Positions 1 through 9,034 of a DNA stretch of 36,039 nt are shown here, in pieces. The notes beneath the pieces are model-generated. The model made no database searches. It was not told the DNA's origin and saw only the letters and a program-made list of their open reading frames with translations. The stretch is from an uncultured Caldilineales bacterium. GTDB taxonomy: Bacteria; Chloroflexota; Anaerolineae; JAAEKA01. The stretch lies in NCBI GenBank assembly GCA_937907455.1, contig CALESQ010000005.1, positions 1 through 36,039 on the forward strand, given 5' to 3'. The translations under genes and the position numbers were made by a program. The stretch's first letter is position 1, and every line of letters begins with the position of its first letter.

Positions 1-144
1 TTCTCTGTAGAATTCTTACGCTGACCACGCTACAAGATTTGTCAGTCAATCAGGATTGCCCCTCATTCTCTTTGTTGCCCCTGCTGTTATACTTTCCGGC
101 TCGTATTTCGTCGTTCAATTCCATAGCCAGGAGGAGTTCTTTCC
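1..144 (+). promoter_or_regulatory. aapJ upstream region with candidate -10 and strong RBS
   Basis: No gene is seen here. A TATACT hexamer at 88-93 is a reasonable -10 element for aapJ, but no clear -35 box lies 16-18 bases upstream of it, so the promoter call is weak. The ribosome binding site AGGAGGAG at 129-136 is near-consensus and lies 8 bases before the ATG at 145, which fixes the start of aapJ. Confidence 0.4.
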
Positions 145-1248
145 ATGCGATCCAAATTTTTCTCTTTGCTCGCCCTTGTCGTGGTTTTTTCCATGCTGTT
201 GAGCGCCTGTTCGCAAGCGGCCACGCCTGCGCCCGCAGCACCTGCTGCCGAGGCCGCCCCTACAGCTGCCCCTGCGGCTGAAGCACCTGCCAGCCAGAAG
301 ATTCTGGATGCCGTGAAGGCGCGCGGCAAGCTGGTATGCGGTATTCACACCAGCCTGCCCGGCTTTGGCTACCTGGATGCCGACGGCAAGAACCGCGGTT
401 TCGACATTGACGTGTGCCGCGCGGTGGCCGCTGCGGTCTTTGGCAATGCCGATGCTGTAGAATTTGTGCCGATCTCGGCAGCAGAGCGCGGCCCGGCCCT
501 GCAAACGCGCGAAGTGGACCTGGTATCGCGCAACATGACCTGGACCTCCAGCCGCGAAGCCCAGTGGGGCAACTTCACCCAGGTGATGTTCTACGACGGC
601 CAGGGCATTCTGGTGCGCACCGAGGGCGGCTTCACCACGCTTGAAGACCTGGACGGGGCCACCATCTGCGTGACCACCGGCACCACCACCGAGCAAAACC
701 TGGCCGATGCCTTCCGTGAGCGCGGCCTGACCTTCACCGCGGTGACCTTCGAAGACACCAACGCGGTGTACAGCGCCTACGAAGATGGCCGCTGTGACGC
801 GGCTACCAGCGACAAGTCGCAGCTTGCTGCGGTACGCAGCGGCTTTGCCAATCCTGCTGATCACCTGCTGCTGGATGAAACGCTCTCCAAAGAGCCGTTG
901 ACACCGGCCGTGCCCGCGGGTGATGACCAATGGCATGATCTGGTGAGTACGGTGCTGGGTGTGCTGATCAACGCCGAGGAACTGGGCGTGACTTCGGCCA
1001 ACGTGCAGGAAATGAAGACCAGCGAGAACGTGGTGATCCAGCGTATGCTTGGCTCAGAAGGCAGCTTCGGCCAGGCTGATCTGGGGCTGTCCAACGATTT
1101 CGCCGTCAACGTGATTGCCTCGGTAGGCAACTATGGCGAAATCTATGACCGCTACATGGGGCCAAACGGTCTGTCCTTCACGCTGGACCGCGGGTTGAAC
1201 AACCTGTGGAGCAATGGTGGTTTGATCTACGGTATTCCGCTGCGCTAG
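145..1248 (+). CDS. aapJ: Amino acid ABC transporter, substrate-binding lipoprotein (AapJ-like)
   Basis: This is the extracytoplasmic binding component of a polar/general L-amino acid importer. Residues 1-21 form a lipoprotein signal peptide ending in a lipobox (LLSAC), so Cys22 should be lipidated. An Ala/Pro-rich linker (about 24-48) leads into a type 3 periplasmic binding domain; near its start is the stretch VKARGKLVCGIHTSLPGFG, followed by a DADGKNRGFDIDVCRAVAAA region, as in AapJ proteins. The length of 367 residues fits AapJ (about 340 in proteobacteria) plus the linker. The ATG is preceded by a near-perfect Shine-Dalgarno. It is first in a four-gene aapJQMP operon. Lipid anchoring replaces the free periplasmic form and suits a cell envelope without a conventional outer membrane, though that is inference. 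Substrate preference cannot be read from sequence alone. Confidence 0.92.
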   Translation: MRSKFFSLLALVVVFSMLLSACSQAATPAPAAPAAEAAPTAAPAAEAPASQKILDAVKARGKLVCGIHTSLPGFGYLDADGKNRGFDIDVCRAVAAAVFGNADAVEFVPISAAERGPALQTREVDLVSRNMTWTSSREAQWGNFTQVMFYDGQGILVRTEGGFTTLEDLDGATICVTTGTTTEQNLADAFRERGLTFTAVTFEDTNAVYSAYEDGRCDAATSDKSQLAAVRSGFANPADHLLLDETLSKEPLTPAVPAGDDQWHDLVSTVLGVLINAEELGVTSANVQEMKTSENVVIQRMLGSEGSFGQADLGLSNDFAVNVIASVGNYGEIYDRYMGPNGLSFTLDRGLNNLWSNGGLIYGIPLR

Positions 1249-1266
1249 GTTTTTTTCGGCTTCTCT

Positions 1267-1302
1267 CCGCCGGTGGGTGAGGCTGTGCCCTCCCACCGGC
1301 GG
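1267..1302 (+). promoter_or_regulatory. Intercistronic hairpin between aapJ and aapQ
   Basis: A perfect 11-bp stem (arms 1267-1277 and 1292-1302) encloses a 14-base loop and ends directly before the ATG at 1303. There is no T-run after it, so it is not a classic terminator. Hairpins at this place in binding-protein operons commonly stabilise the upstream message or limit readthrough, so that binding protein exceeds permease; that role is inferred here. Confidence 0.6.
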
Positions 1303-2520
1303 ATGAGCCTGGTGACCCCGATGACACCATCTTCTTCTACCTTGCCGCGTTTCCTCACCCGCAAAGGGGTTCCCTTGTGGCGCGATGTGGTGGTGCTGCA
1401 ATGGGTGGCGCAAGTGCTTTCTGCTGTGCTGGTGATCGGCTTCCTGGTTTATTTCATCAGCAATGTCTTGCGCGCCGCCGATGAACGCGGCCTGGGCCTG
1501 GGCTTTTCGTTTCTGCGCAACACTGCCGGTTTCCCCATTGCCGAGTCGATGATTCCCTACGATCCAGCGCGTAGTTTCGGCTATGCGTTGTGGGTGGGTT
1601 TTCTCAACACCATCAAAGTATCGCTGGTCGGCATTGTGCTGGCTACAGTGCTGGGGCTGGTGGCCGCGCTGGCGCGGCTGTCTGGCAACTGGCTGGTGCG
1701 CACCATCGCCGGGGTATACGTCAACACCATTCGCAACATCCCGCTGCTGGTGCAACTGGTAATCTGGTACTTCGCCGTGTTTCAGCGTCTGCCGCCGGTG
1801 AAAGAGGCGATCACGTTGCCGGGGCCGATTTTCATCAGCCAGCGCGGGCTGTACATGGTGGGAGTCACGCCCACAGCCACCTTCGGCTTATGGCTGCTCT
1901 TCGTGTTGGCCGGGCTGATCGTGGGCTACGCGCTGCATCGCAACCTTACCGCCTATCAAGTGCGCACCGGACGCGCCCGCTATCCGTTGCTGGCCGGGCT
2001 GATGGCGCTGGTGGCGCTGCCACTCATCGGCTGGTTGGTACTGGGGCAGGCGCCGCTGGCAAAAACCGTGCCCGTGCTGGGGCGCTTCAACTTCGAGGGC
2101 GGTATGCGGCTGACGCCGGAGTTCGCCGCGCTGCTGGTGGGACTGGTGATCTACACCGGCGCTTTTATTGCTGAGGTAATACGCGCCGGCATTTTGGCGG
2201 TGCAAAAGGGGCAAATCGAGGCGGCCAAGGCGCTGGGGCTGAGCCAGTTCCAGACCTTGCGCTTGGTGACGTTGCCGCTGGCCCTGCGTGTGATCATTCC
2301 GCCGCTGATCAGCCAGTACCTGAACCTGACCAAGAACTCCAGCCTGGCGATTGTCATCGGCTATGCTGACCTGTTTTTCGTGGGCCGCACCATCATCAAC
2401 CAGGCCGGGCAGGCTGTGCCGGTCTTTTTGCTGATCATGGTTGTGTATCTCGCCCTGAGTTTGCTCACTTCGGCAGTGTTGAACGTCTACAATCGTCGCG
2501 TGCAACTGGTGGAGCGGTGA
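1303..2520 (+). CDS. aapQ: Amino acid ABC transporter permease (AapQ-like)
   Basis: This is one of the two membrane subunits of the importer, in the His/Glu/Gln/Arg/opine permease family. Multiple hydrophobic segments are visible. The long interrupted core seen in AapQ (about 400 residues) is present, and the cytoplasmic coupling loop starts EAAKALGLSQFQ and runs on to LPLALRVIIP, which is the EAA motif contacting the ATPase. A GTG at 1273 would extend the frame, but it lies inside the hairpin stem and has no ribosome binding site. ATG 1303 or ATG 1321 is more likely; 1303 is given, and no good Shine-Dalgarno precedes either. The gene ends one base before aapM, so the two are translationally linked. 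Confidence 0.9.
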   Translation: MSLVTPMTPSSSTLPRFLTRKGVPLWRDVVVLQWVAQVLSAVLVIGFLVYFISNVLRAADERGLGLGFSFLRNTAGFPIAESMIPYDPARSFGYALWVGFLNTIKVSLVGIVLATVLGLVAALARLSGNWLVRTIAGVYVNTIRNIPLLVQLVIWYFAVFQRLPPVKEAITLPGPIFISQRGLYMVGVTPTATFGLWLLFVLAGLIVGYALHRNLTAYQVRTGRARYPLLAGLMALVALPLIGWLVLGQAPLAKTVPVLGRFNFEGGMRLTPEFAALLVGLVIYTGAFIAEVIRAGILAVQKGQIEAAKALGLSQFQTLRLVTLPLALRVIIPPLISQYLNLTKNSSLAIVIGYADLFFVGRTIINQAGQAVPVFLLIMVVYLALSLLTSAVLNVYNRRVQLVER

Positions 2521-2521
2521 T

Positions 2522-3727
2522 ATGAGCATTTCAAGCGAAGTCATTCGCCCGCCGTCCCGCCCCGGCGTGGCGCGCTGGCTGCACAAGAACCTGTTTAGTT
2601 CGTGGTGGAACACCCTGCTAACGGTGGTTTCCCTGGCGCTGGTCGGTTTTGTGCTGGTGCAGGCCGCGCGCTGGGTGCTGTTCAGCGCAGATTGGTCGCC
2701 GGTGGTACAAAGCCTGCGCCTGTTTGCCGTTGGCCCCTATCCTGCCGAAGAGATGTGGCGCATTTGGCTGGCGCTGGGGCTGGCGACCTGGCTGCTGGGC
2801 TTCAGCGGCGGGCGCGCAGGCGGCATTGTGCAGACTTTTGCCCTGGCCCTGGCTCTGGCCTTTGTAGCGTTGGCGTTGCTGCCGATCAAGCTGGAATATT
2901 TGGCGCTGGCAAGCCGTCTGAAATGGGTGGGGCTGGCCGCGGCCGCGCTCATCGGCTTTGGCCTGGGCCGCCGCATCAAGCTGACAGCACGCTGGCTGAC
3001 GCTGGCCTGGGTTGTAGTCTTTTTGCTCACTTTATTGCTGCTGGGCGGCTTGCGCAACCAAGCAGTGCTGCCCTTTGTGGAAAGTGGGCGCTGGGGTGGC
3101 TTGCTACTCACCTTTTTGCTGGCGCTGGTGGGCATCGTGGCTTCCTTCCCGATCGGTGTGCTGCTGGCGCTGGGCCGACAAAGCAAGCTGCCGGTGCTCA
3201 AGGCGCTGTGCGTGCTGTTCATTGAGGTGGTGCGCGGTGTGCCGCTGGTGACGATTTTATTTATGACTTCGATCCTGCTGCCGCTTTTCCTGCCACCCGA
3301 TTTCCGCATTGACCGCGTACTGCGCGCCATGCTGGGCATGACCCTCTTCGCCGCGGCCTACATGGCCGAAAACGTGCGCGGCGGCCTGCAATCCATCCCG
3401 GCCGGGCAGGTAGAGGCGGCCAAGGCAATGGGCCTCAACGGCTGGCAAACAATGCTGTTGATTGTGCTGCCGCAGGCATTGCGCGTGGTGATCCCAGCCA
3501 TCGTAGGCCAGTTTATCGCCCTGTTCATGGATACCACGCTGGCGATCATTGTCGGCCTGTTGGAGCTGCTGGCAATTGGCCGCGCCATACTCAACAGCAA
3601 CCCAGCCTGGCTGCTGCGCGATATGGAGATTTATCTGTTTATTGCGCTGATTTTCTGGGTGTTTACCTATTCGATGGCCTATGCCAGCCGCCGCGCCGAG
3701 ACCGCCTTGGGTCTGGGCAAGCGCTAA
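2522..3727 (+). CDS. aapM: Amino acid ABC transporter permease (AapM-like)
   Basis: Second permease subunit, predicted to pair with AapQ in the cytoplasmic membrane. It has an N-terminal cytoplasmic stretch, several hydrophobic segments typical of the longer AapM branch, then the conserved permease core with a coupling loop starting VEAAKAMGLNGWQT and continuing to LPQALRVVIPAIVGQ. Its 401 residues match AapM size. The ATG lies one base after the aapQ stop, with the purine-rich GGAGCGG within the end of aapQ serving as ribosome binding site. The C-terminus ends in a short basic tail. No broken motif was noticed. Confidence 0.9.
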   Translation: MSISSEVIRPPSRPGVARWLHKNLFSSWWNTLLTVVSLALVGFVLVQAARWVLFSADWSPVVQSLRLFAVGPYPAEEMWRIWLALGLATWLLGFSGGRAGGIVQTFALALALAFVALALLPIKLEYLALASRLKWVGLAAAALIGFGLGRRIKLTARWLTLAWVVVFLLTLLLLGGLRNQAVLPFVESGRWGGLLLTFLLALVGIVASFPIGVLLALGRQSKLPVLKALCVLFIEVVRGVPLVTILFMTSILLPLFLPPDFRIDRVLRAMLGMTLFAAAYMAENVRGGLQSIPAGQVEAAKAMGLNGWQTMLLIVLPQALRVVIPAIVGQFIALFMDTTLAIIVGLLELLAIGRAILNSNPAWLLRDMEIYLFIALIFWVFTYSMAYASRRAETALGLGKR

Positions 3728-3748
3728 CCCCGCGAAAGAGTGCTTCTC

Positions 3749-4504
3749 ATGCAGGCAAGCAACCAAGTTTCCACCGAAGACATCATTATCTGCCGCGGCG
3801 TGCACAAGTGGTACGAAGACTTTCACGTACTGCGCGGCATTGACGCCACCATCAAAAAAGGCGAGGTAGTGGTGATTTTTGGGCCGTCTGGCTCCGGCAA
3901 ATCTACCTTCATCCGCACCATCAACCGCCTGGAAACGCATCAAAAGGGCGATATCATCGTGGACGGCATTGCCATGACCGATGATGTGCGCAACATCGAG
4001 GCAATCCGCAGCGAAGTGGGCATGGTGTTTCAGCAGTTCAACCTGTTTCCGCACCTTAAGGTGATTGACAACATCACGTTGGCCCCCATCTGGGTGCGAC
4101 GGTGGCCCAAAGCCAAGGCAGAGCAGATCGCCATGGAGCTGCTGGCGCGCGTAGGCATCCCCGATCAGGCGCACAAGTACCCGGGCCAGCTTTCCGGCGG
4201 CCAGCAGCAGCGTGTCGCCATTGCCCGCTCGCTGGCGATGCAGCCCAAAATCATGCTCTTCGGTGAACCCACCAGTGCGCTGGATCCAGAAATGATCAAG
4301 GAAGTGCTGGATGTGATGAAAGGGTTGGCGACCAGCGGCATGACCATGCTGGTGGTGACGCATGAAATGGGCTTCGCCCGCGAGGTAGCCGACCGCATGA
4401 TCTTCTTCGACCAGGGGCTGATTGTAGAGCAGGGCACGCCGGAGCATATCTTCAGCAATCCGCAGGAAGACCGCACCAAATTGTTTTTGTCGCAGATTTT
4501 GTAA
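3749..4504 (+). CDS. aapP: Amino acid ABC transporter ATPase (AapP-like) with altered Walker B
   Basis: Cytoplasmic ATPase that powers the importer. Visible motifs, numbered from ATG 3749: Walker A GPSGSGKS (45-52), Q-loop around QQFNLFPHL (95-103), signature LSGGQQQR (148-155), D-loop SALD (176-179) and H-loop His205. The striking feature is the Walker B segment IMLFGEPTSALDPE: in this family the residue before the catalytic Glu is Asp (LFDEPTSALDPE), but codon 172 is GGT (Gly). The catalytic Glu173 is intact. Loss of the Mg-coordinating Asp would be expected to impair ATP hydrolysis; a single A-to-G change or a base-call error would explain it. A GTG at 3740 is possible, but ATG 3749 sits 8 bases after AAAGAG and is preferred. 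Last gene of the operon. Confidence 0.9.
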   Translation: MQASNQVSTEDIIICRGVHKWYEDFHVLRGIDATIKKGEVVVIFGPSGSGKSTFIRTINRLETHQKGDIIVDGIAMTDDVRNIEAIRSEVGMVFQQFNLFPHLKVIDNITLAPIWVRRWPKAKAEQIAMELLARVGIPDQAHKYPGQLSGGQQQRVAIARSLAMQPKIMLFGEPTSALDPEMIKEVLDVMKGLATSGMTMLVVTHEMGFAREVADRMIFFDQGLIVEQGTPEHIFSNPQEDRTKLFLSQIL

Positions 4505-4604
4505 GATAAGCAGCCATCCCTGCACTGGGTGCGCGCCGCGGTGCGCTAACCAAACCGCGCTTTAGCAGCGACGCTTCCCCGTACACGTCACCCAACCGAT
4601 GAAA

Positions 4605-4657
4605 CGCAATGCAAAGAGGGCAGCCGAATAGCTGCCCTCTTTGCATTGCGCGTTTTT
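4605..4657. terminator. Strong intrinsic terminator between convergent aapP and ilvD
   Basis: A perfect 20-bp stem (4605-4624 with 4631-4650) around a six-base loop is followed on the plus strand by a short T-run (4653-4657). It ends the aap operon. Because the stem is symmetrical and the minus-strand gene ilvD stops at 4670, it probably also terminates that transcript, though only three T follow on the minus side. Confidence 0.85.
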
Positions 4658-4669
4658 GGTAACTTGGCG

Positions 4670-6355
<1,686 letters not shown>

Positions 6356-6374
6356 GAAAGCTCCAAAAAATTGT

Positions 6375-6821
6375 TTACGTCACACCCGACGTTAATCCCA
6401 TCTTCGCAATGCGCACCACATCGAGCGCGAACACCAGGCGCGGCGCTTGCATCAACGTATCCACCATCGCGTCCAGCCGCTCCGCGGGCACATAGCGCGC
6501 AGCAATCTGCTGCGTCAGAGGCCGTGCGGCTTCACCCTCGGCCAGCAGGTGCGCCACGCCGCGCCCGCTGATGCCGCGGTAAGGACGCTGAGCGCTGTCA
6601 ATGGCAAATCCTACCTGCGGATGCGCCAGCATGTTGCGCGCCTTGACACGATCCGCCGCGGTGGTAATCAGGAAACGACCGGCGTCCAGTGCATACCAAA
6701 CCGGCGTCACCTGCGGAAAGCCGTCCGCACCCAACGTGCCCAGGCGCATCAACAGCCCGGGTTCGTGCAAAAAGGTTGTCACCACGGGATCAGCCAACAA
6801 AACTGTGGGATCATCGGGCAT
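6375..6821 (-). CDS. Possible internally initiated split-barrel protein within the cofC fusion
   Basis: This is an alternative product of the preceding gene, in the same frame, 148 residues long. It starts at an ATG exactly at the junction of the two domains and has AGGAG with a six-base spacer, a better ribosome binding site than the GTG start of the full gene. A free protein of this length would be a normal-sized F420/flavin split-barrel protein. Whether it is used cannot be told from sequence; it may be a relic of two formerly separate genes. Confidence 0.4.
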   Translation of the reverse strand: MPDDPTVLLADPVVTTFLHEPGLLMRLGTLGADGFPQVTPVWYALDAGRFLITTAADRVKARNMLAHPQVGFAIDSAQRPYRGISGRGVAHLLAEGEAARPLTQQIAARYVPAERLDAMVDTLMQAPRLVFALDVVRIAKMGLTSGVT

Positions 6822-7529
6822 GGCAGTCTCCTGGGCCAGCGCGGCAGACGGCCCATCGGCCTGCTCCAGCGCCAACCATTGCTGCAAATCAGCCGGCAAG
6901 TCTACATCCAGCCTGAGCCGCGCAGAACGCAGCACATGCCAGGCCAAACCGCGCGCAGCAGCCTGACGGCAATGGCGGCTGAAACTATCAGGGCCAAATT
7001 CATAGCGCAGTGCAGCCGGTGGCCGCACCAACAGCGCGTTGGTTCCCTGCTCCGGGCCATCCGGGGCAATGACCGCGGCCTGCGCGGCGTAGAGCTGCCC
7101 GCCGAAGCGCCATAGCTGCACCACATCATCCAGAGTGAGCAGCGGCAAATCGGCTGGCAAAACCAGCACCGCCGTGGCTCCCTGCGCCTGCGCATAGACA
7201 GTCGCCTGCTCCAGAGCTGCGTTCAGCCGGTGATCGCTGATCGCCAGTTGCTGATCGGTATCTGCCGGTCTTGGGTCATACAGCTCGCCACTCGCCGCTT
7301 CAGGAAGTGGCGTCAGGCCATACGCTGCCGCCAGTGCCAGCGCCGCCGCGTCACGACTGACCACCACGCCCACCGCGCCCAGTTGATCTTGCGCGGCCTG
7401 CACCACCTGCAAAACATTGCGCAGCAGGTGCTCGGCCAGGGTTTGGCGCTCGGCTGCGGCCAGCACCGCGGCCAGGCGGCTTTTGGCCTCGACCAGCGGC
7501 TTTACAGGAACCACAATGTACAGGGTCAC
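6375..7529 (-). CDS. CofC-like guanylyltransferase fused to a PPOX/FDOR split-barrel domain
   Basis: Residues 1 to about 225 match 2-phospho-L-lactate (or phosphoenolpyruvate) guanylyltransferase of coenzyme F420 synthesis: VPVKPLVEAKSRL near the N-terminus, a DLPLL metal-binding segment (128-132), GTNALLVRPP (162-171) and FGPDSFSRHC (178-187). Residues about 240-384 form a second domain resembling the pyridoxamine-5-phosphate-oxidase-like, F420- or flavin-dependent split-barrel family: GTLGADGFPQVTPVWYALDA followed by RVKARNMLAHPQVGFAID. The start is a GTG at 7527-7529 without an obvious Shine-Dalgarno. An ATG at codon 237 (6819-6821) is preceded by AGGAG six bases upstream, so the second domain (6375-6821) may also be made separately. 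No other F420 gene lies in the window. The linkage of F420 precursor synthesis with a possible F420 user is an inference. Confidence 0.8.
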   Translation of the reverse strand: MTLYIVVPVKPLVEAKSRLAAVLAAAERQTLAEHLLRNVLQVVQAAQDQLGAVGVVVSRDAAALALAAAYGLTPLPEAASGELYDPRPADTDQQLAISDHRLNAALEQATVYAQAQGATAVLVLPADLPLLTLDDVVQLWRFGGQLYAAQAAVIAPDGPEQGTNALLVRPPAALRYEFGPDSFSRHCRQAAARGLAWHVLRSARLRLDVDLPADLQQWLALEQADGPSAALAQETAMPDDPTVLLADPVVTTFLHEPGLLMRLGTLGADGFPQVTPVWYALDAGRFLITTAADRVKARNMLAHPQVGFAIDSAQRPYRGISGRGVAHLLAEGEAARPLTQQIAARYVPAERLDAMVDTLMQAPRLVFALDVVRIAKMGLTSGVT

Positions 7530-7593
7530 GTCAGGACAAAATTTCTAAAGCAGGGCAGGGAATACCGGCGTGTGATGCAGCAGCCAGCAGGCA

Positions 7594-8988
7594 TCACCAC
7601 TCCCACGGCAACGTGTTCTGATAGACCCACGCCGTGGTATGAATGATGCTCACTGCGGTCAGCATCAATGTAGCCCGTGCCAACGCAGCGCGGCCAGGCA
7701 GCAATCGGGGTAAGGCATAAGCCAGCAGCGTTGTACCGGGCAACGCGGCCAGGCTGAACAAATCCCAATCACGCTGTGCGCCATAATCGGGGTTCCAAAT
7801 CCAGGTAAACAGCCAGTAGCAGGCGGTGGCGACCAGCAAAAAGCGCAGCGGGTGATCAGACGGCGTGCGCTGTGAACGGTGCTGTACCCAGGCCGGGCCG
7901 GCCAGGATCAGCAGGCTGCCCAGAGTCACCGGTGCGCTGAGCAGGTGCGCGTTCAGCCAATCTATCAAATGAGCCACGGAAAACAGCGTGTAATGTTCCC
8001 AGCGGGTGGTGGTGTGACGCAGCGGCACCAGCCAGCGGCCATCACCGCCGCCCGGCGAGTCGGTGGTAGCCAGCGTACCCAGGCCATGCCCGCTGAGCGT
8101 CATCAACAGCCAAATGCTGCCGCCCACCAGCAGCAGCGGCAAAGCGGTATGCAGCAGTGCGCGCCCCTCAGGGCTGCGCCGCGCCTCAACCCAGGCGAGA
8201 TAAAGCAGCGCCGGAGCCAGCGCCAGCGTAGAAGGATGCAGCCCCAGGGTGAATGCCAGTGCCAGCGCAGGTTGCCAAAGCGGACGGCCGCGGCGCAGCG
8301 TGTCCAGTGCCAGCCAAAGGAACAGCACGATACCAGCAGCAGCAAAGCTGTAGTTCTCGGCATAGCCAAAGAAAAGTTGCATCAGCCCCAATGTCAGCAG
8401 CAGCCCGGCCGTCAACGCCTTTTCCGTGCGGTTACGCCCCAGGCTGTCGGCCAGCTTCAGCGCGGCAAACACATACAGCGCACCCGCCAGCGGACTGAGG
8501 ATGCGATAAGCGGGCCAGGCATCAGCCCAGCCCCAGATACGCTGACCAACCTCCCACAGCCGGATATGCAGCCACAGATCAATCGGGGCGCGCCAGGACA
8601 CCCCCACGCGCAGGGCCGGATCGGGATAGGGAATGCCGTTCACCAGAATATAGGCATCGCCCCAGCGCGTGTGCACAATGCGAAACAAAGCAAAAGGCAG
8701 CAGGCTGAGCAGCGCCGCCAAAGCAAACCACCCACTACGCCATCGGCTGGGCAGCCGCGGCAAGCCCCGCACCGCGCCCCCGATGACCTCAGCCAGCGCG
8801 GGCAGCAGCGTCAACCCGGCCAACCCCGCCAAAATCCAGCGCCAGATCACCGGCAAATAGGTATAGGGCCAAACGCTCCAGGCCTGTGCTTCGGGCAGCA
8901 ACGGCGCGGCCAGATGCAAGCCAATGAGCAGCAAGCAGAGCACACGCAGCGCCCACAGAATACGGCGGGAGAAGTCAAAAGCAGGCAT
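7594..8988 (-). CDS. Polytopic membrane protein, possibly GT-C-type glycosyltransferase
   Basis: I do not recognise a named family with confidence. The protein of 464 residues has about ten or more hydrophobic segments, an early extracytoplasmic loop with acidic residues (TRWGDAYILVNG) and a late loop with WNPDYGAQRDWDLFS, a pattern that recalls bacterial GT-C-like membrane proteins using lipid-linked sugars. The motif DSPGGGDGRW lies in a central soluble loop. The frame extends upstream to 9093, but that extension overlaps the preceding gene and is Cys/Arg-rich; the ATG at 8988 followed by an amphipathic start and a first membrane segment is the better start, although no clear Shine-Dalgarno is seen. 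It lies between nnr and the cofC fusion in the same transcript. A role in envelope polysaccharide or glycoprotein synthesis is a guess. Confidence 0.6.
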   Translation of the reverse strand: MPAFDFSRRILWALRVLCLLLIGLHLAAPLLPEAQAWSVWPYTYLPVIWRWILAGLAGLTLLPALAEVIGGAVRGLPRLPSRWRSGWFALAALLSLLPFALFRIVHTRWGDAYILVNGIPYPDPALRVGVSWRAPIDLWLHIRLWEVGQRIWGWADAWPAYRILSPLAGALYVFAALKLADSLGRNRTEKALTAGLLLTLGLMQLFFGYAENYSFAAAGIVLFLWLALDTLRRGRPLWQPALALAFTLGLHPSTLALAPALLYLAWVEARRSPEGRALLHTALPLLLVGGSIWLLMTLSGHGLGTLATTDSPGGGDGRWLVPLRHTTTRWEHYTLFSVAHLIDWLNAHLLSAPVTLGSLLILAGPAWVQHRSQRTPSDHPLRFLLVATACYWLFTWIWNPDYGAQRDWDLFSLAALPGTTLLAYALPRLLPGRAALARATLMLTAVSIIHTTAWVYQNTLPWEW

Positions 8989-9034
8989 AAGGGCGATTGT
9001 AACGCAAGGCAGAGAGGCGTGCAAAGCGCGGCGG

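Noticed and set aside
1273..1302. Earlier GTG start for aapQ
   Set aside because: The codon lies within the 5' arm of a perfect hairpin and has no Shine-Dalgarno; the added residues are not part of the permease family.
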